NCBI GenBank assembly: GCA_027484425.1
Contig: JAIXSZ010000089.1
Location: 1-40,974, forward strand
DNA from: Sphingobacteriales bacterium
GTDB lineage: Bacteria; Bacteroidota; Bacteroidia; Chitinophagales; Chitinophagaceae
Reading direction: 5' to 3'
Length of the DNA: 40,974 bases
How positions within the stretch are numbered: the first letter of the stretch is position 1; each line of letters begins with the position of its first letter. The position numbers and the translations under genes were made by a program. Below are positions 17,058 through 24,709 of the stretch, piece by piece. The notes under the pieces were generated by a model. The model was not told the origin of the DNA and did not search any database. It worked only from the letters and a program-made list of their open reading frames with translations.

Positions 17058-17065
17058 CAAAGTTA
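17058..17065 (-). promoter_or_regulatory. -7 element of the toxin-antitoxin operon
   Basis: On the minus strand the box reads TAACTTTG, a full TAnnTTTG match, ending 17 bp upstream of the antitoxin ATG. No -33 TTTG is seen at the usual distance, which may leave room for control by the antitoxin. Confidence 0.55.
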
Positions 17066-17088
17066 AGATTTTCAGTGTGAAAATGATA

Positions 17089-17119
17089 AGGGCTAGCAAG
17101 TTTAACACCTGCCAGCCCT
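17089..17119 (-). terminator. Terminator after lpd
   Basis: AGGGCT(A)GCA at 17089-17098 pairs with TGC(C)AGCCCT at 17110-17119 with one internal mismatch and an 11-nt loop. Read on the minus strand, ATCATTTTC follows. It lies 31 bp beyond the lpd stop codon and before the toxin-antitoxin promoter. Confidence 0.65.
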
Positions 17120-17150
17120 ATGCTATATGGTAATATTAATCTCTTAATTA

Positions 17151-18557
17151 CTATAGATGTATTGCTTCGCCCAGCGCTACTTCTACGGCATCTTTTATGC
17201 CTTCGCTCATGGTAGGGTGAGGGTGAATGCTGTCTAGTACTTCCTGCCAAGTAGTCTCTAGTTTGCGAGCTACAACAGTTTCGGCTATCATTTCTGTAAC
17301 GTTGTAGCCTATCATGTGCGTGCCCAGCCATTCGCCATATTTAGCATCGAAGATTACCTTAACGAAACCTTCTTGTGCGCCTGATGCTGTAGCCTTGCCT
17401 GAAGCTGAGAATGGGAATTTACCTACTTTCAGTTCGTAACCGGCCTCTTTAGCTTGTTTTTCGGTCATGCCTACACTAGCTATTTCTGGTACGCAATAGG
17501 TGCAACCTGGTACATTGCCATAGTCTAGTGGCTCTGGCATGTGTTTGTATTTGCCTTCTTTGTTAGCTATCGCTTCAACGCAAATGATAGCCTCTTTAGA
17601 AGCTACGTGCGCTAGTGCCTGACCAGGAGTGATATCGCCAATGGCGTATATGCCATCTACATTGGTTTTGTAGTATTTGTCTACCGTTACTCTACCTTTA
17701 TCGGTAGCTATTGCAGCAGCTTCTAAACCTATGTTTTCTATATTGGCAGCAATACCTACTGCACTCAGGAGTACATCCGCTTCCAGTATCACTTCGCCAG
17801 TAGCGGTTTTTACGGTAGCTTTTACGCCAGCACCTGTTGTGTCTACTTTTTCTACAGAGGCGTTGGTCATTATAGTAATGCCTTTTTTCTTGAAGCTTTT
17901 TTCGAGTTCTTTAGATATATCTTCGTCTTCTACAGGAACAATGCGAGGCAGGAACTCAACTACAGTAACCTTAGTGCCTATGCTGTTGTAGAAATAAGCA
18001 AACTCCACACCTATGGCACCAGAACCTACTACAATCATAGTTTTGGGTTGCTCTGGCAAAGTCATTGCTTCGCGATAGCCTACTACTTTTTTGCCATCTT
18101 GTGGCAGGTTGGGTAGCTGGCGGCTACGTGCACCAGTAGCCAAGATAACGTGACGAGCCTGATGAACGGTAACAACACCATCGGTGCCGGTAACTTCCAC
18201 TTCTTTTTTTGCATTCAGTTTGCCCATACCCATTAGTACGTCAATCTTGTTCTTTTTCATCAGAAACTGAATGCCTTTACTCATTTTGTCGGCCACACCA
18301 CGGCTACGCTTGATCATTGCGCCGAAGTCTGGTTTAAAGTCTGTAGCAATTATACCATAATCGGCAGCGTGTGTGAAGTTTTCGAACACACTTGCAGATT
18401 TGAGTAGCGCTTTGGTAGGGATACAGCCCCAATTGAGACATATACCACCGAGACTTTCTTTTTCTACTATAGCTGTTTTGTAACCGAGCTGTGAAGCGCG
18501 AATAGCAGCTACATAGCCACCTGGTCCGCTACCTACTACGATAAGATCGTATGCCAT
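17151..18557 (-). CDS. lpdA: Dihydrolipoyl dehydrogenase (E3)
   Basis: A 468-aa flavoprotein that reoxidises the dihydrolipoyl groups of 2-oxoacid dehydrogenase complexes and the glycine cleavage system, passing electrons to NAD+. The FAD-binding motif GSGPGG is at residues 9-14. The redox-active disulfide is C40-C45 in GGICLNWGCIPTKALL. A second nucleotide-binding motif (VVGSGAIGVEFA) lies mid-protein, and the C-terminal HPHPTMSE holds the catalytic base pair H447 and E452. Length and all key residues are standard. It is a single-gene unit with a consensus promoter (TTTTG, 19 bp, TACATTTG) and its own terminator. The E1 and E2 genes are not in the window. Confidence 0.97.
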   Translation of the reverse strand: MAYDLIVVGSGPGGYVAAIRASQLGYKTAIVEKESLGGICLNWGCIPTKALLKSASVFENFTHAADYGIIATDFKPDFGAMIKRSRGVADKMSKGIQFLMKKNKIDVLMGMGKLNAKKEVEVTGTDGVVTVHQARHVILATGARSRQLPNLPQDGKKVVGYREAMTLPEQPKTMIVVGSGAIGVEFAYFYNSIGTKVTVVEFLPRIVPVEDEDISKELEKSFKKKGITIMTNASVEKVDTTGAGVKATVKTATGEVILEADVLLSAVGIAANIENIGLEAAAIATDKGRVTVDKYYKTNVDGIYAIGDITPGQALAHVASKEAIICVEAIANKEGKYKHMPEPLDYGNVPGCTYCVPEIASVGMTEKQAKEAGYELKVGKFPFSASGKATASGAQEGFVKVIFDAKYGEWLGTHMIGYNVTEMIAETVVARKLETTWQEVLDSIHPHPTMSEGIKDAVEVALGEAIHL

Positions 18558-18604
18558 AAAACTAATTTATTGTTTAGTAAATGATTTGATTGAACAATGC
18601 GGGG

Positions 18605-18636
18605 CAAATGTAATAAAAACTGAGGCGGTCGCAAAA
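18605..18636 (-). promoter_or_regulatory. Consensus Bacteroidota promoter of lpdA
   Basis: On the minus strand TTTTG (18636-18632) and TACATTTG (18612-18605) are separated by exactly 19 bp, the textbook -33/-7 arrangement of this phylum. The predicted transcript would start near 18598, leaving a leader of about 40 nt before the ATG at 18557. Confidence 0.75.
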
Positions 18637-18711
18637 GTAATTTTGGTATAGGTGTGAATAATTTATTATGTTTTGTGTTGTTTTGATAGGACTATTGCCG
18701 GGTATTGATAG

Positions 18712-19677
18712 TTATCTGCTATACTTGTTTTTGTATGCTACAGGAGAAACGCCAGTGATCTTTCTGAAAGTGGTTCTGAAAGCCTTAGGGTCTGTGTATC
18801 CAACAGCATACATTACTTCTGTTATATTGTCTCTAGTTATTTCAAAGCTTTTTTTCGCAGCTTCTACTTTTACCCTTTGCATGTATTCGGTAATGGTGTT
18901 TCCCGTAGCGTCTTTGAATCTTCGTTCCAGAGTGCGCTTTCCTGTTGCCATTATGGTTGCTAATTGGTCTACAGTAATGCGTTGGGCATAATTTTGTTCA
19001 ATGTAGTTCTGCGCCTGTATTACCGTTTCGTCTTTGTGTGATTTTTGTCCGGTGAATATGACAAAGGGAGATTGGTTATTGCGCATTGTTTCTATCACAA
19101 AGTACTTTGATGCCATGATGGCAATTTCTCTGCTAGTATATTTTTCTACCAGATACAGTAATAGATTCCAGTAAGAGTTGGCACCGCCACTAGAGTATAG
19201 TCGGTTTTCTTCAGTGATGATTTTATCGTCAACTAAAATTACATCTGGGAATTTATTTCTGAATTCAGTAGCATATAACCAATGTGTAGAGCATTTTTTT
19301 CCTTTGAGCAAACCTGTAGCAGCAAGAAGAAAAGCGCCTATACACAAGCTGGCTAATTCAGCGCCTTTTTCATATTTGTCAATTATCCAAGGTAGTAATT
19401 CTTTGTTGAGGTCTAGTGCAGTTTGCATGTCGCCACTAAGGGCTGGTAAAATGACGAGGTCGGTATGAGCAATCTCCTGCAGTAGGGCGTCGGTATGTAT
19501 GGTGAATAGTCCATCACTAAGGGTCACTGCACGTTTCGTGCCAATTAGTTGTACATTGAAAAGGTGAGGCTTGCCAGCTTGCTCCATAAACCCATTGATA
19601 GCTGTAAACATATATCTGGGGTCAGCAACGCTTGCCATCACCGCGGTTTCGGGTATGAGAATACTTACATGTAACAT
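18712..19677 (-). CDS. GlxA-type transcriptional regulator (DJ-1/PfpI domain + AraC HTH)
   Basis: From ATG 19677 this is a 321-aa protein. Residues ~1-180 are a DJ-1/PfpI-like amidotransferase fold (HVSILIPETAV start and the ASLCIGAFLLAATGLLKGKKCSTHW region, whose Cys occupies the nucleophile-elbow position). The last ~100 residues are an AraC-type double HTH (ITVDQLATIMATGKRTLERRF and VMYAVGYTDPKAFRTTFRK). GlxA-like proteins are DNA-binding activators whose PfpI part senses an unknown ligand. A start at 19713 adds 12 residues, but the family usually begins just before the first beta strand, and the shorter form leaves 71 bp for divergent promoters. The DUF1801 gene at 19749 is a plausible target. 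Confidence 0.88.
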   Translation of the reverse strand: MLHVSILIPETAVMASVADPRYMFTAINGFMEQAGKPHLFNVQLIGTKRAVTLSDGLFTIHTDALLQEIAHTDLVILPALSGDMQTALDLNKELLPWIIDKYEKGAELASLCIGAFLLAATGLLKGKKCSTHWLYATEFRNKFPDVILVDDKIITEENRLYSSGGANSYWNLLLYLVEKYTSREIAIMASKYFVIETMRNNQSPFVIFTGQKSHKDETVIQAQNYIEQNYAQRITVDQLATIMATGKRTLERRFKDATGNTITEYMQRVKVEAAKKSFEITRDNITEVMYAVGYTDPKAFRTTFRKITGVSPVAYKNKYSR

Positions 19678-19748
19678 ACGGTCAAACTTACGCAAATTGT
19701 CGTACACAGACATACATTATGTCGCCATTTGCCCTGCCTGCCTTGTAG

Positions 19749-20189
19749 ATGTTTCCTAATTTCACTTTCCAATCTAATACCTCAAATACAGTGGCAAAAG
19801 CGAACGCTAAACTTACGGGCACAGAAGCTGTAAATGCCTATATGCAGCATTTACAGCACACTCACAAAGCTGGCATAGAGCTAGTAAGAAACATTATATT
19901 ATCTGCCAACCCAATGGTGGCAGAAAGAGTGAAATGGAATGCCCCAAGCTTTTTTTACAAAGAAGATATTGGAGCTTTTCATGTCCGGCAGGAAAAGTTC
20001 ATTCATCTAGTGTTGGTTTTTCCGTTTGGTATTATAGAGGATAGCTATGGTATACTGGAGGGTGACTATAGGGACCGTCGTATGGCTTACTTCTATAGCA
20101 TCGAAGACATCGAAAATAAAAAAGAGGCCTTGCAAAACGTCATTAATGATTGGGTAATACTTGCCGATAAATCAACGGCAACATCATAA
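19749..20189 (+). CDS. DUF1801 (YdhG-like) domain protein
   Basis: A 146-aa cytoplasmic protein with the DUF1801 pattern: a helical start (TEAVNAYMQHLQHTHKAGIELVRNIILSANP), then RVKWNAPSFFYKEDIGAF, a hydrophobic strand LVLVFPFG, and the closing YSIEDIENKKEALQNVINDWV. The biochemical function of the family is unknown. It is divergent from the GlxA-type regulator (71 bp between starts) and is followed by a VOC protein 80 bp downstream, so these may form a small stress-related group. That is inference from neighbourhood only. Confidence 0.82.
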   Translation: MFPNFTFQSNTSNTVAKANAKLTGTEAVNAYMQHLQHTHKAGIELVRNIILSANPMVAERVKWNAPSFFYKEDIGAFHVRQEKFIHLVLVFPFGIIEDSYGILEGDYRDRRMAYFYSIEDIENKKEALQNVINDWVILADKSTATS

Positions 20190-20192
20190 TCA

Positions 20193-20255
20193 AATGCCAA
20201 ATATTAAAATCCAAATGCCAAAATCCAATAACCAAATCCAAATTAAATACTAAAA
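20193..20255. repeat. Short imperfect direct repeats (AAATCCAAATGCC-like)
   Basis: The intergenic region repeats CAAATGCCAAA / AATCCAAATGCCAAAATCC / CCAAATCCAAATT several times with small changes. It is a low-complexity A/C-rich stretch between two same-strand genes. No function can be assigned. Confidence 0.6.
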
Positions 20256-20269
20256 AACGACAACAAAAC

Positions 20270-20698
20270 ATGGCACACATTAGCACACACGTAGCCTACA
20301 ATGGCAATTGCGAGGAAGCATTTCTCTTTTACCAAACGATATTTGGTGGTGAGTTTACAAACCTTATGCGCAACCAAGATTTGCCTTCTAACGTATCTGC
20401 ACCCCCTGACACTGTACCTAGCCAAATACTGCATATCTCATTGCCACTTAGCAACGGTTGTGCGCTTATGGGCTGCGACATGCCACCAGCATATGGTGTG
20501 GCTACATCGGGCAACAGATTTAATATATCTATTAGCACCAGTAGTGAGGCGGAAACAGAGCACATATATAACGGACTGGCTGTGGGTGGCAAAATAGCTA
20601 TGCCATTGGAGCATACATTTTGGGGGGCTTACTTTGGGATGGTGGTAGATAAGTATGATGTGCAATGGATGGTGACCTATGATGCACCTACGATGTAA
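20270..20698 (+). CDS. VOC family (PhnB/glyoxalase-like) protein
   Basis: A 142-aa protein of the vicinal oxygen chelate superfamily, PhnB-like branch. It shows the usual opening ISTHVAYNGNCEEAFLFYQTIFGGEF, a central LHISLPLSNGCALMGCDMP and the closing FWGAYFGMVVDKYDVQWMVTY. Members are metal-binding dioxygenase or lyase relatives, but PhnB-like proteins mostly lack a known reaction. It lies between the DUF1801 gene and a small conserved protein on the same strand, with 33 bp to the next start. Confidence 0.88.
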   Translation: MAHISTHVAYNGNCEEAFLFYQTIFGGEFTNLMRNQDLPSNVSAPPDTVPSQILHISLPLSNGCALMGCDMPPAYGVATSGNRFNISISTSSEAETEHIYNGLAVGGKIAMPLEHTFWGAYFGMVVDKYDVQWMVTYDAPTM

Positions 20699-20731
20699 CA
20701 ATGTAAATGAACCATCAACACGATACACACC

Positions 20732-20938
20732 ATGATAGAGGTTTTTCAAACCAACGTCAACTCACCACAACAAGCAGAAAGTTTAACAGCACTGCTATTG
20801 CATAGTTATCCGCATGTTGCCATCACCTTCGATCTTGAAGATTGTGATCGCATATTGCGTATAGCAGGTGTGCAAACACCACATCATGTAGTAGCCATAT
20901 TAGAGTTACAGGGTTATGATTGCCAGCCACTGCCCTAA
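20732..20938 (+). CDS. Small conserved protein, ferredoxin-like fold likely
   Basis: A 68-aa protein reading MIEVFQTNV ... FDLEDCDRILRIAG ... VVAILELQGYDCQPL. The beta-alpha-beta-beta-alpha-beta rhythm resembles the HMA/ferredoxin-like fold, but the CxxC metal motif of HMA domains is absent. Similar small proteins are frequent in Bacteroidota. No function is known to me. It follows the VOC gene by 33 bp and ends just before a strong bidirectional terminator. Confidence 0.72.
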   Translation: MIEVFQTNVNSPQQAESLTALLLHSYPHVAITFDLEDCDRILRIAGVQTPHHVVAILELQGYDCQPLP

Positions 20939-20958
20939 CTAAGCTCCTATATAAAAAG

Positions 20959-20988
20959 ACTACCCCTTGCCGTGTGGCAGGGGGTAGT
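20959..20988. terminator. Bidirectional terminator between small protein gene and mdh
   Basis: ACTACCCCTTGCC at 20959-20971 pairs with GGCAGGGGGTAGT at 20976-20988 around a short GTGT loop, with a near-perfect 13-bp stem. TTTATT follows on the plus strand and TTTTTATAT on the minus strand, so it can serve both convergent genes. Confidence 0.9.
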
Positions 20989-21021
20989 GCTTTATTGACA
21001 AGAATACACTGTGAAATATGA

Positions 21022-21957
21022 TTAAGCAACTATTGTGCTCAGTACAGCATTCATGTTGCGCACTGCATCAGCAGACTTGTTGAAAGCAGCCATTTCTTCT
21101 TCGTTCAATTTGAAGTCAATGATGCTTTCCCAACCATTGCTGCCTATTACTACTGGTACACCTAGGCAGATGTCATTCTGACCATATTCGCCTTCCAGCG
21201 ATACGCAGCAAGGGAATACTTTTTTCTGGTTGCGCACAATAGACTCTACCAACTCTGCACCAGCGGCACCAGGAGCATACCAAGCAGACGTACCCAATAA
21301 ACCAGTAAGCGTAGCACCACCCACCATAGTATCAGCAGCTACTTTTTTCAACGTTTCTTCGCTTAGTAGATTGTGAACCGGAGTGCCATTGAGCGAAGCG
21401 AGACGTGTAAGTGGTATCATGGTAGTATCGCCATGACCACCTACTACTGTAGCTTGAAGGTCGTTTTGCGAGCAGTTTAGTTCTTTTTGCAAATAGCATT
21501 TGAACCTTGCACTGTCTAGTATTCCACCCATACCTATGATGCGGTTTTTGGGAAGACCAGTAGATTTTAGTGCCAGATACGTCATGGTATCCATAGGGTT
21601 CGATATCACTACTATAATAGCATTAGGAGAGTATTCTAGTGTGCTTTTGCAAACACCTTCTACTATTTTTGCGTTAGTGCCTATTAGTTCTTCGCGCGTC
21701 ATACCTGGTTTACGAGGTATGCCAGAGGTTATTACTACTACGTCAGAGCCTGCTGTAGCTGCGTAGTCGTTAGTTACACCAGTTACACGGGTATCAAAAC
21801 CGCACAATGAAGCAGTTTGTGTGATATCCAGTGCCTTACCTTCTGCAAAACCTGGTTTAATGTCCAATATCACTAGTTCTTCAGCCAGCTGTCTGCGGGC
21901 AATGTTATCGGCACATGTAGCACCTACGGCACCTGCACCCACTACTGTTATTTTCAT
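21022..21957 (-). CDS. mdh: Malate dehydrogenase, LDH-like type
   Basis: A 311-aa NAD-dependent enzyme that interconverts malate and oxaloacetate in the TCA cycle. The Rossmann motif GAGAVGA (residues 7-13) and D32 after the second strand point to NAD. Substrate-binding R82 and R88 in PRKPGMTREEL distinguish it from lactate dehydrogenase, which has Gln at the first site. N120, D148, R151 and the catalytic H175 (GGHGDTTM) are all present. Length fits the lactate-dehydrogenase-like malate dehydrogenases found in Bacteroidota. It is a single-gene unit with a -7 box 45 bp upstream of the start and a terminator shared with the convergent gene. Confidence 0.97.
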   Translation of the reverse strand: MKITVVGAGAVGATCADNIARRQLAEELVILDIKPGFAEGKALDITQTASLCGFDTRVTGVTNDYAATAGSDVVVITSGIPRKPGMTREELIGTNAKIVEGVCKSTLEYSPNAIIVVISNPMDTMTYLALKSTGLPKNRIIGMGGILDSARFKCYLQKELNCSQNDLQATVVGGHGDTTMIPLTRLASLNGTPVHNLLSEETLKKVAADTMVGGATLTGLLGTSAWYAPGAAGAELVESIVRNQKKVFPCCVSLEGEYGQNDICLGVPVVIGSNGWESIIDFKLNEEEMAAFNKSADAVRNMNAVLSTIVA

Positions 21958-22001
21958 TCTCTTTTATTTTTTTAAGAGTTAAATAATAAAATATTGCGCC
22001 G

Positions 22002-22009
22002 CAAAGATA
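22002..22009 (-). promoter_or_regulatory. -7 element of mdh promoter
   Basis: Minus-strand TATCTTTG, a full TAnnTTTG match, 44 bp before the mdh ATG. No TTTG is seen 19 bp further upstream, so the -33 half is weak. Confidence 0.6.
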
Positions 22010-22311
22010 CAGTAAGGAACTTTGAAAAAATAGAATGAAGTGCAATGAGTCGGTATTTTTACATTCATTTACATACCCATAGGCGATAGCCTACCATGTT
22101 TTACCGCTAGTATTGTTATTAAAACAAAATAAGAATAATTACTTCTGATGAGTAAAGGTTGTAGAAATAGATTGGTGGTGTATTAGAATTGAATTAGAGT
22201 CATTTCTTTTGACAATTCTGTGGTTGAAATATTAATATACATGGCAAGGTTTTGGTGAAAGTATCGCTATCTTAGCGTTTTGCTAATGTTTAATTCACAC
22301 AAAATCTTGTA
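22010..22311. other. Divergent intergenic region, no gene
   Basis: This A+T-rich stretch lies between mdh and the first M43 protease gene. It holds no coding frame of interest. A possible -7 element for the protease, TATCTTAG at 22268-22275, is one base off consensus. A small inverted repeat, TAGGC/GCCTA, is at 22080-22093. Confidence 0.5.
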
Positions 22312-24528
22312 ATGCTAAAGAGGTTTTCTTTTCTCATGTCTGCAGCAATAGTATGTTTTGCCGGACATGTATCAGCACAGTCGCAGCCCTGCTCTACAGA
22401 TGAGCATCATAGGCAATTGATGAAGGCGCATCCGGAACTTGAAGAGTATGAGCGTCAATTTACCGAGCAACTGGGACGTGGCCTTGCTGCCAGAACCACC
22501 GCTTCAGTAGATACTCAATATTATGACATACCACTGGTGGTACATGTGGTCCACGACTATGGTACTGAGAACCTGAGTGACAATGATATATATGAAGCAG
22601 CTGCCAACTGGGCACTATCTTTTGTGATGGCTAACCCAGACACATCTATGGTTATTGCCCCTTTTAAGCCTTACATAGGTAATGCACGTATGAGGTTGCA
22701 TCTTGCCACTATAGACCCTCAAGGCAACCCTACAAAGGGTGTGGTAAGACACCATAGTTACCTGACAGTAGCCGGTAGCGACCAATCGAAAATAGAACCC
22801 TGGCCGAACAATAAGTACATCAACATTTATTTCACCAGCACACTGGGTAACTCTGGTGCGGCTGCTTATGCTTATTATCCTTCTTCAGGTGCATTGATGC
22901 CCCATTATGATGGGGTTATCAGTTTAGCAAGTTATCTCAACACTTCGAAAACAATACCTCACGAGTTGGGTCATGTGCTGAATCTGCCACACGTTTGGGG
23001 TAATAATAACAACGCAGCAGTAGCATGTGGTGATGACGGTGTAGATGATACCCCACCTACACGTGGGCATACGCCTGGTTGTGTTCCGGTAGCTATTTTT
23101 GACACCACCTGTGCTACGGGTTATGCCAAAACTTACATGTCGTCGACAGGATTAGTAGATTCTGTTGTAAACTATCCGGATACTACTAATGCACAAAATA
23201 TAATGGACTATACGTATTGCTCTAATATGTTCAGTATAGGTCAATGTGTGCGCATGCGTACAGCATTAACTAGTTCAGTAGCAGGCAGGAATAATCTTAT
23301 AACTCCGGATAATTTGGCACAAACAGGAGCACTGGCGCCTATGCCAGATTTGCCACCTGTAGCAGACTTTTCACTGAACAAAGCAGTAGGTAATGGTGTA
23401 ATAAGCGATCCTAAGTCATACTTCCTTACTTTTAATAATTTGGGTAGTTTTTCATTCAAAAATGCATCTTGGAATGATACTATTTCGTCGGTAAACTGGA
23501 CTTTCTCAAATGGAGCAAGCGTGCCCACTTCTACATCGACAACAAACGTAACCAACAAGTTTTCGATACCAGGATGGGTAACTGTGACACTAACAGCCAC
23601 ATCAAATGCAGGTAGTAATACTATTGTAAATGACCGTGCAGTATATGCAGCCGACACAACAACCATAGGAGGAGTAGGGTATACACAGAATTTTGCCACC
23701 CCTGCCGACTTGTATAACTGGCCTATGTTCAATTACTACAATAATCAGTTTAAGTGGGAACATTACACTGGTGCTGGGAAAGATGACAATAGTTGTTTGC
23801 GTTTTAGATCATACGATACTACTAATAGAAGATCTGGGACAGCTACGGGTGACTATGATGATGTAATTACTCCAGCCTTTGATTTGGAAGGTGTGACCGG
23901 TGAATTGTACCTTAATTTTTTCACCACCGGAGCTTCAACATCTAATGGATTATCAGGATTTGGTGTAACCAGAGTTAATGACTCATTAGAAATATCAGTA
24001 AGCACATCAGGTGGAGCAAGATGGACAAAAATAGGTGGTGTTCGGCGTACAGAAGTGGCGAATGCAGGCAATATGTCGGCACGCTATTTGCCTACGGCAT
24101 CATCTGTATGGAAGGGGAGATCAATTAGTATACCAGCCTCACAGCGTACTAGCGAAACGTTCTTCAGGATACGTGTACGTGCAGGAAATGCTGGTAATAA
24201 TTTGTACCTTGATAACTTGGGTATAGCTACTACGACAACAGATGTGGAGGAGATGATAGCGGCTGCCGGTGATGGTATGTTGGTCATATATCCTAATCCG
24301 TCTACAGATGGTGTTAATCTTATGTTCACCTCTGGTAATGATGGTAAAGTTAGTTACAGTATTAGAGATATAGCCGGAAGACTGATAAAAGAAGTGACTA
24401 AAACGGTATCACCAAATACAAAGATTACAGAGTTTGTTGACAGAGGATCAGTGCCTGCAGCAGGATTGTATTTTGTGTCTTTGACTACTGGAGGAATGAA
24501 TGTGACTCAAAAAATGACTGTTAATTAA
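22312..24528 (+). CDS. Secreted M43 (pappalysin-like) zinc metalloprotease with type IX tail
   Basis: A 738-aa preproprotein. A signal peptide ends near residue 23 (CFAGHVSAQ). The catalytic domain (~75-340) carries the metzincin zinc site HELGHVLNLPH (H217, E218, H221, H227) and the Met-turn NIMDY with M298. Conserved CGDDGVDDTPPT and paired cysteines are typical of cytophagalysin/M43 peptidases. Residues ~345-450 form a PKD-like domain (VNWTFSNGA). The ~470-645 region is a jelly-roll or MAM-like domain (FKWEHYTGAG). The last ~80 residues are a type IX sorting domain (IYPNPSTDGVNL). It should digest proteins outside the cell. The next gene is a full-length paralog with the same domain order, so the pair arose by tandem duplication. 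Confidence 0.92.
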   Translation: MLKRFSFLMSAAIVCFAGHVSAQSQPCSTDEHHRQLMKAHPELEEYERQFTEQLGRGLAARTTASVDTQYYDIPLVVHVVHDYGTENLSDNDIYEAAANWALSFVMANPDTSMVIAPFKPYIGNARMRLHLATIDPQGNPTKGVVRHHSYLTVAGSDQSKIEPWPNNKYINIYFTSTLGNSGAAAYAYYPSSGALMPHYDGVISLASYLNTSKTIPHELGHVLNLPHVWGNNNNAAVACGDDGVDDTPPTRGHTPGCVPVAIFDTTCATGYAKTYMSSTGLVDSVVNYPDTTNAQNIMDYTYCSNMFSIGQCVRMRTALTSSVAGRNNLITPDNLAQTGALAPMPDLPPVADFSLNKAVGNGVISDPKSYFLTFNNLGSFSFKNASWNDTISSVNWTFSNGASVPTSTSTTNVTNKFSIPGWVTVTLTATSNAGSNTIVNDRAVYAADTTTIGGVGYTQNFATPADLYNWPMFNYYNNQFKWEHYTGAGKDDNSCLRFRSYDTTNRRSGTATGDYDDVITPAFDLEGVTGELYLNFFTTGASTSNGLSGFGVTRVNDSLEISVSTSGGARWTKIGGVRRTEVANAGNMSARYLPTASSVWKGRSISIPASQRTSETFFRIRVRAGNAGNNLYLDNLGIATTTTDVEEMIAAAGDGMLVIYPNPSTDGVNLMFTSGNDGKVSYSIRDIAGRLIKEVTKTVSPNTKITEFVDRGSVPAAGLYFVSLTTGGMNVTQKMTVN

Positions 24529-24656
24529 GTAAATAAATATTTGTGTTGTACCCAAGATTTCTTTGCTTTTTTACGTCTATATATTTGCAGAGGTTTTATA
24601 GAGGTGTTCCTTTGTGAAAAAAAAGTTAGGATAAGTTTATGAAATTGGGTTAAATA

Positions 24657-24688
24657 TTGGGTATTGTTTTGTGTTTTGTATAATTTTG
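24657..24688 (+). promoter_or_regulatory. Promoter of second M43 protease gene
   Basis: TTG at 24657-24659 and TAATTTTG at 24681-24688 are 21 bp apart, close to the phylum consensus. The box ends 21 bp before the ATG at 24710, so the second protease has its own promoter rather than depending on its upstream paralog. Confidence 0.6.
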
Positions 24689-24709
24689 GAACTTTACAAC
24701 TTAAACTAA

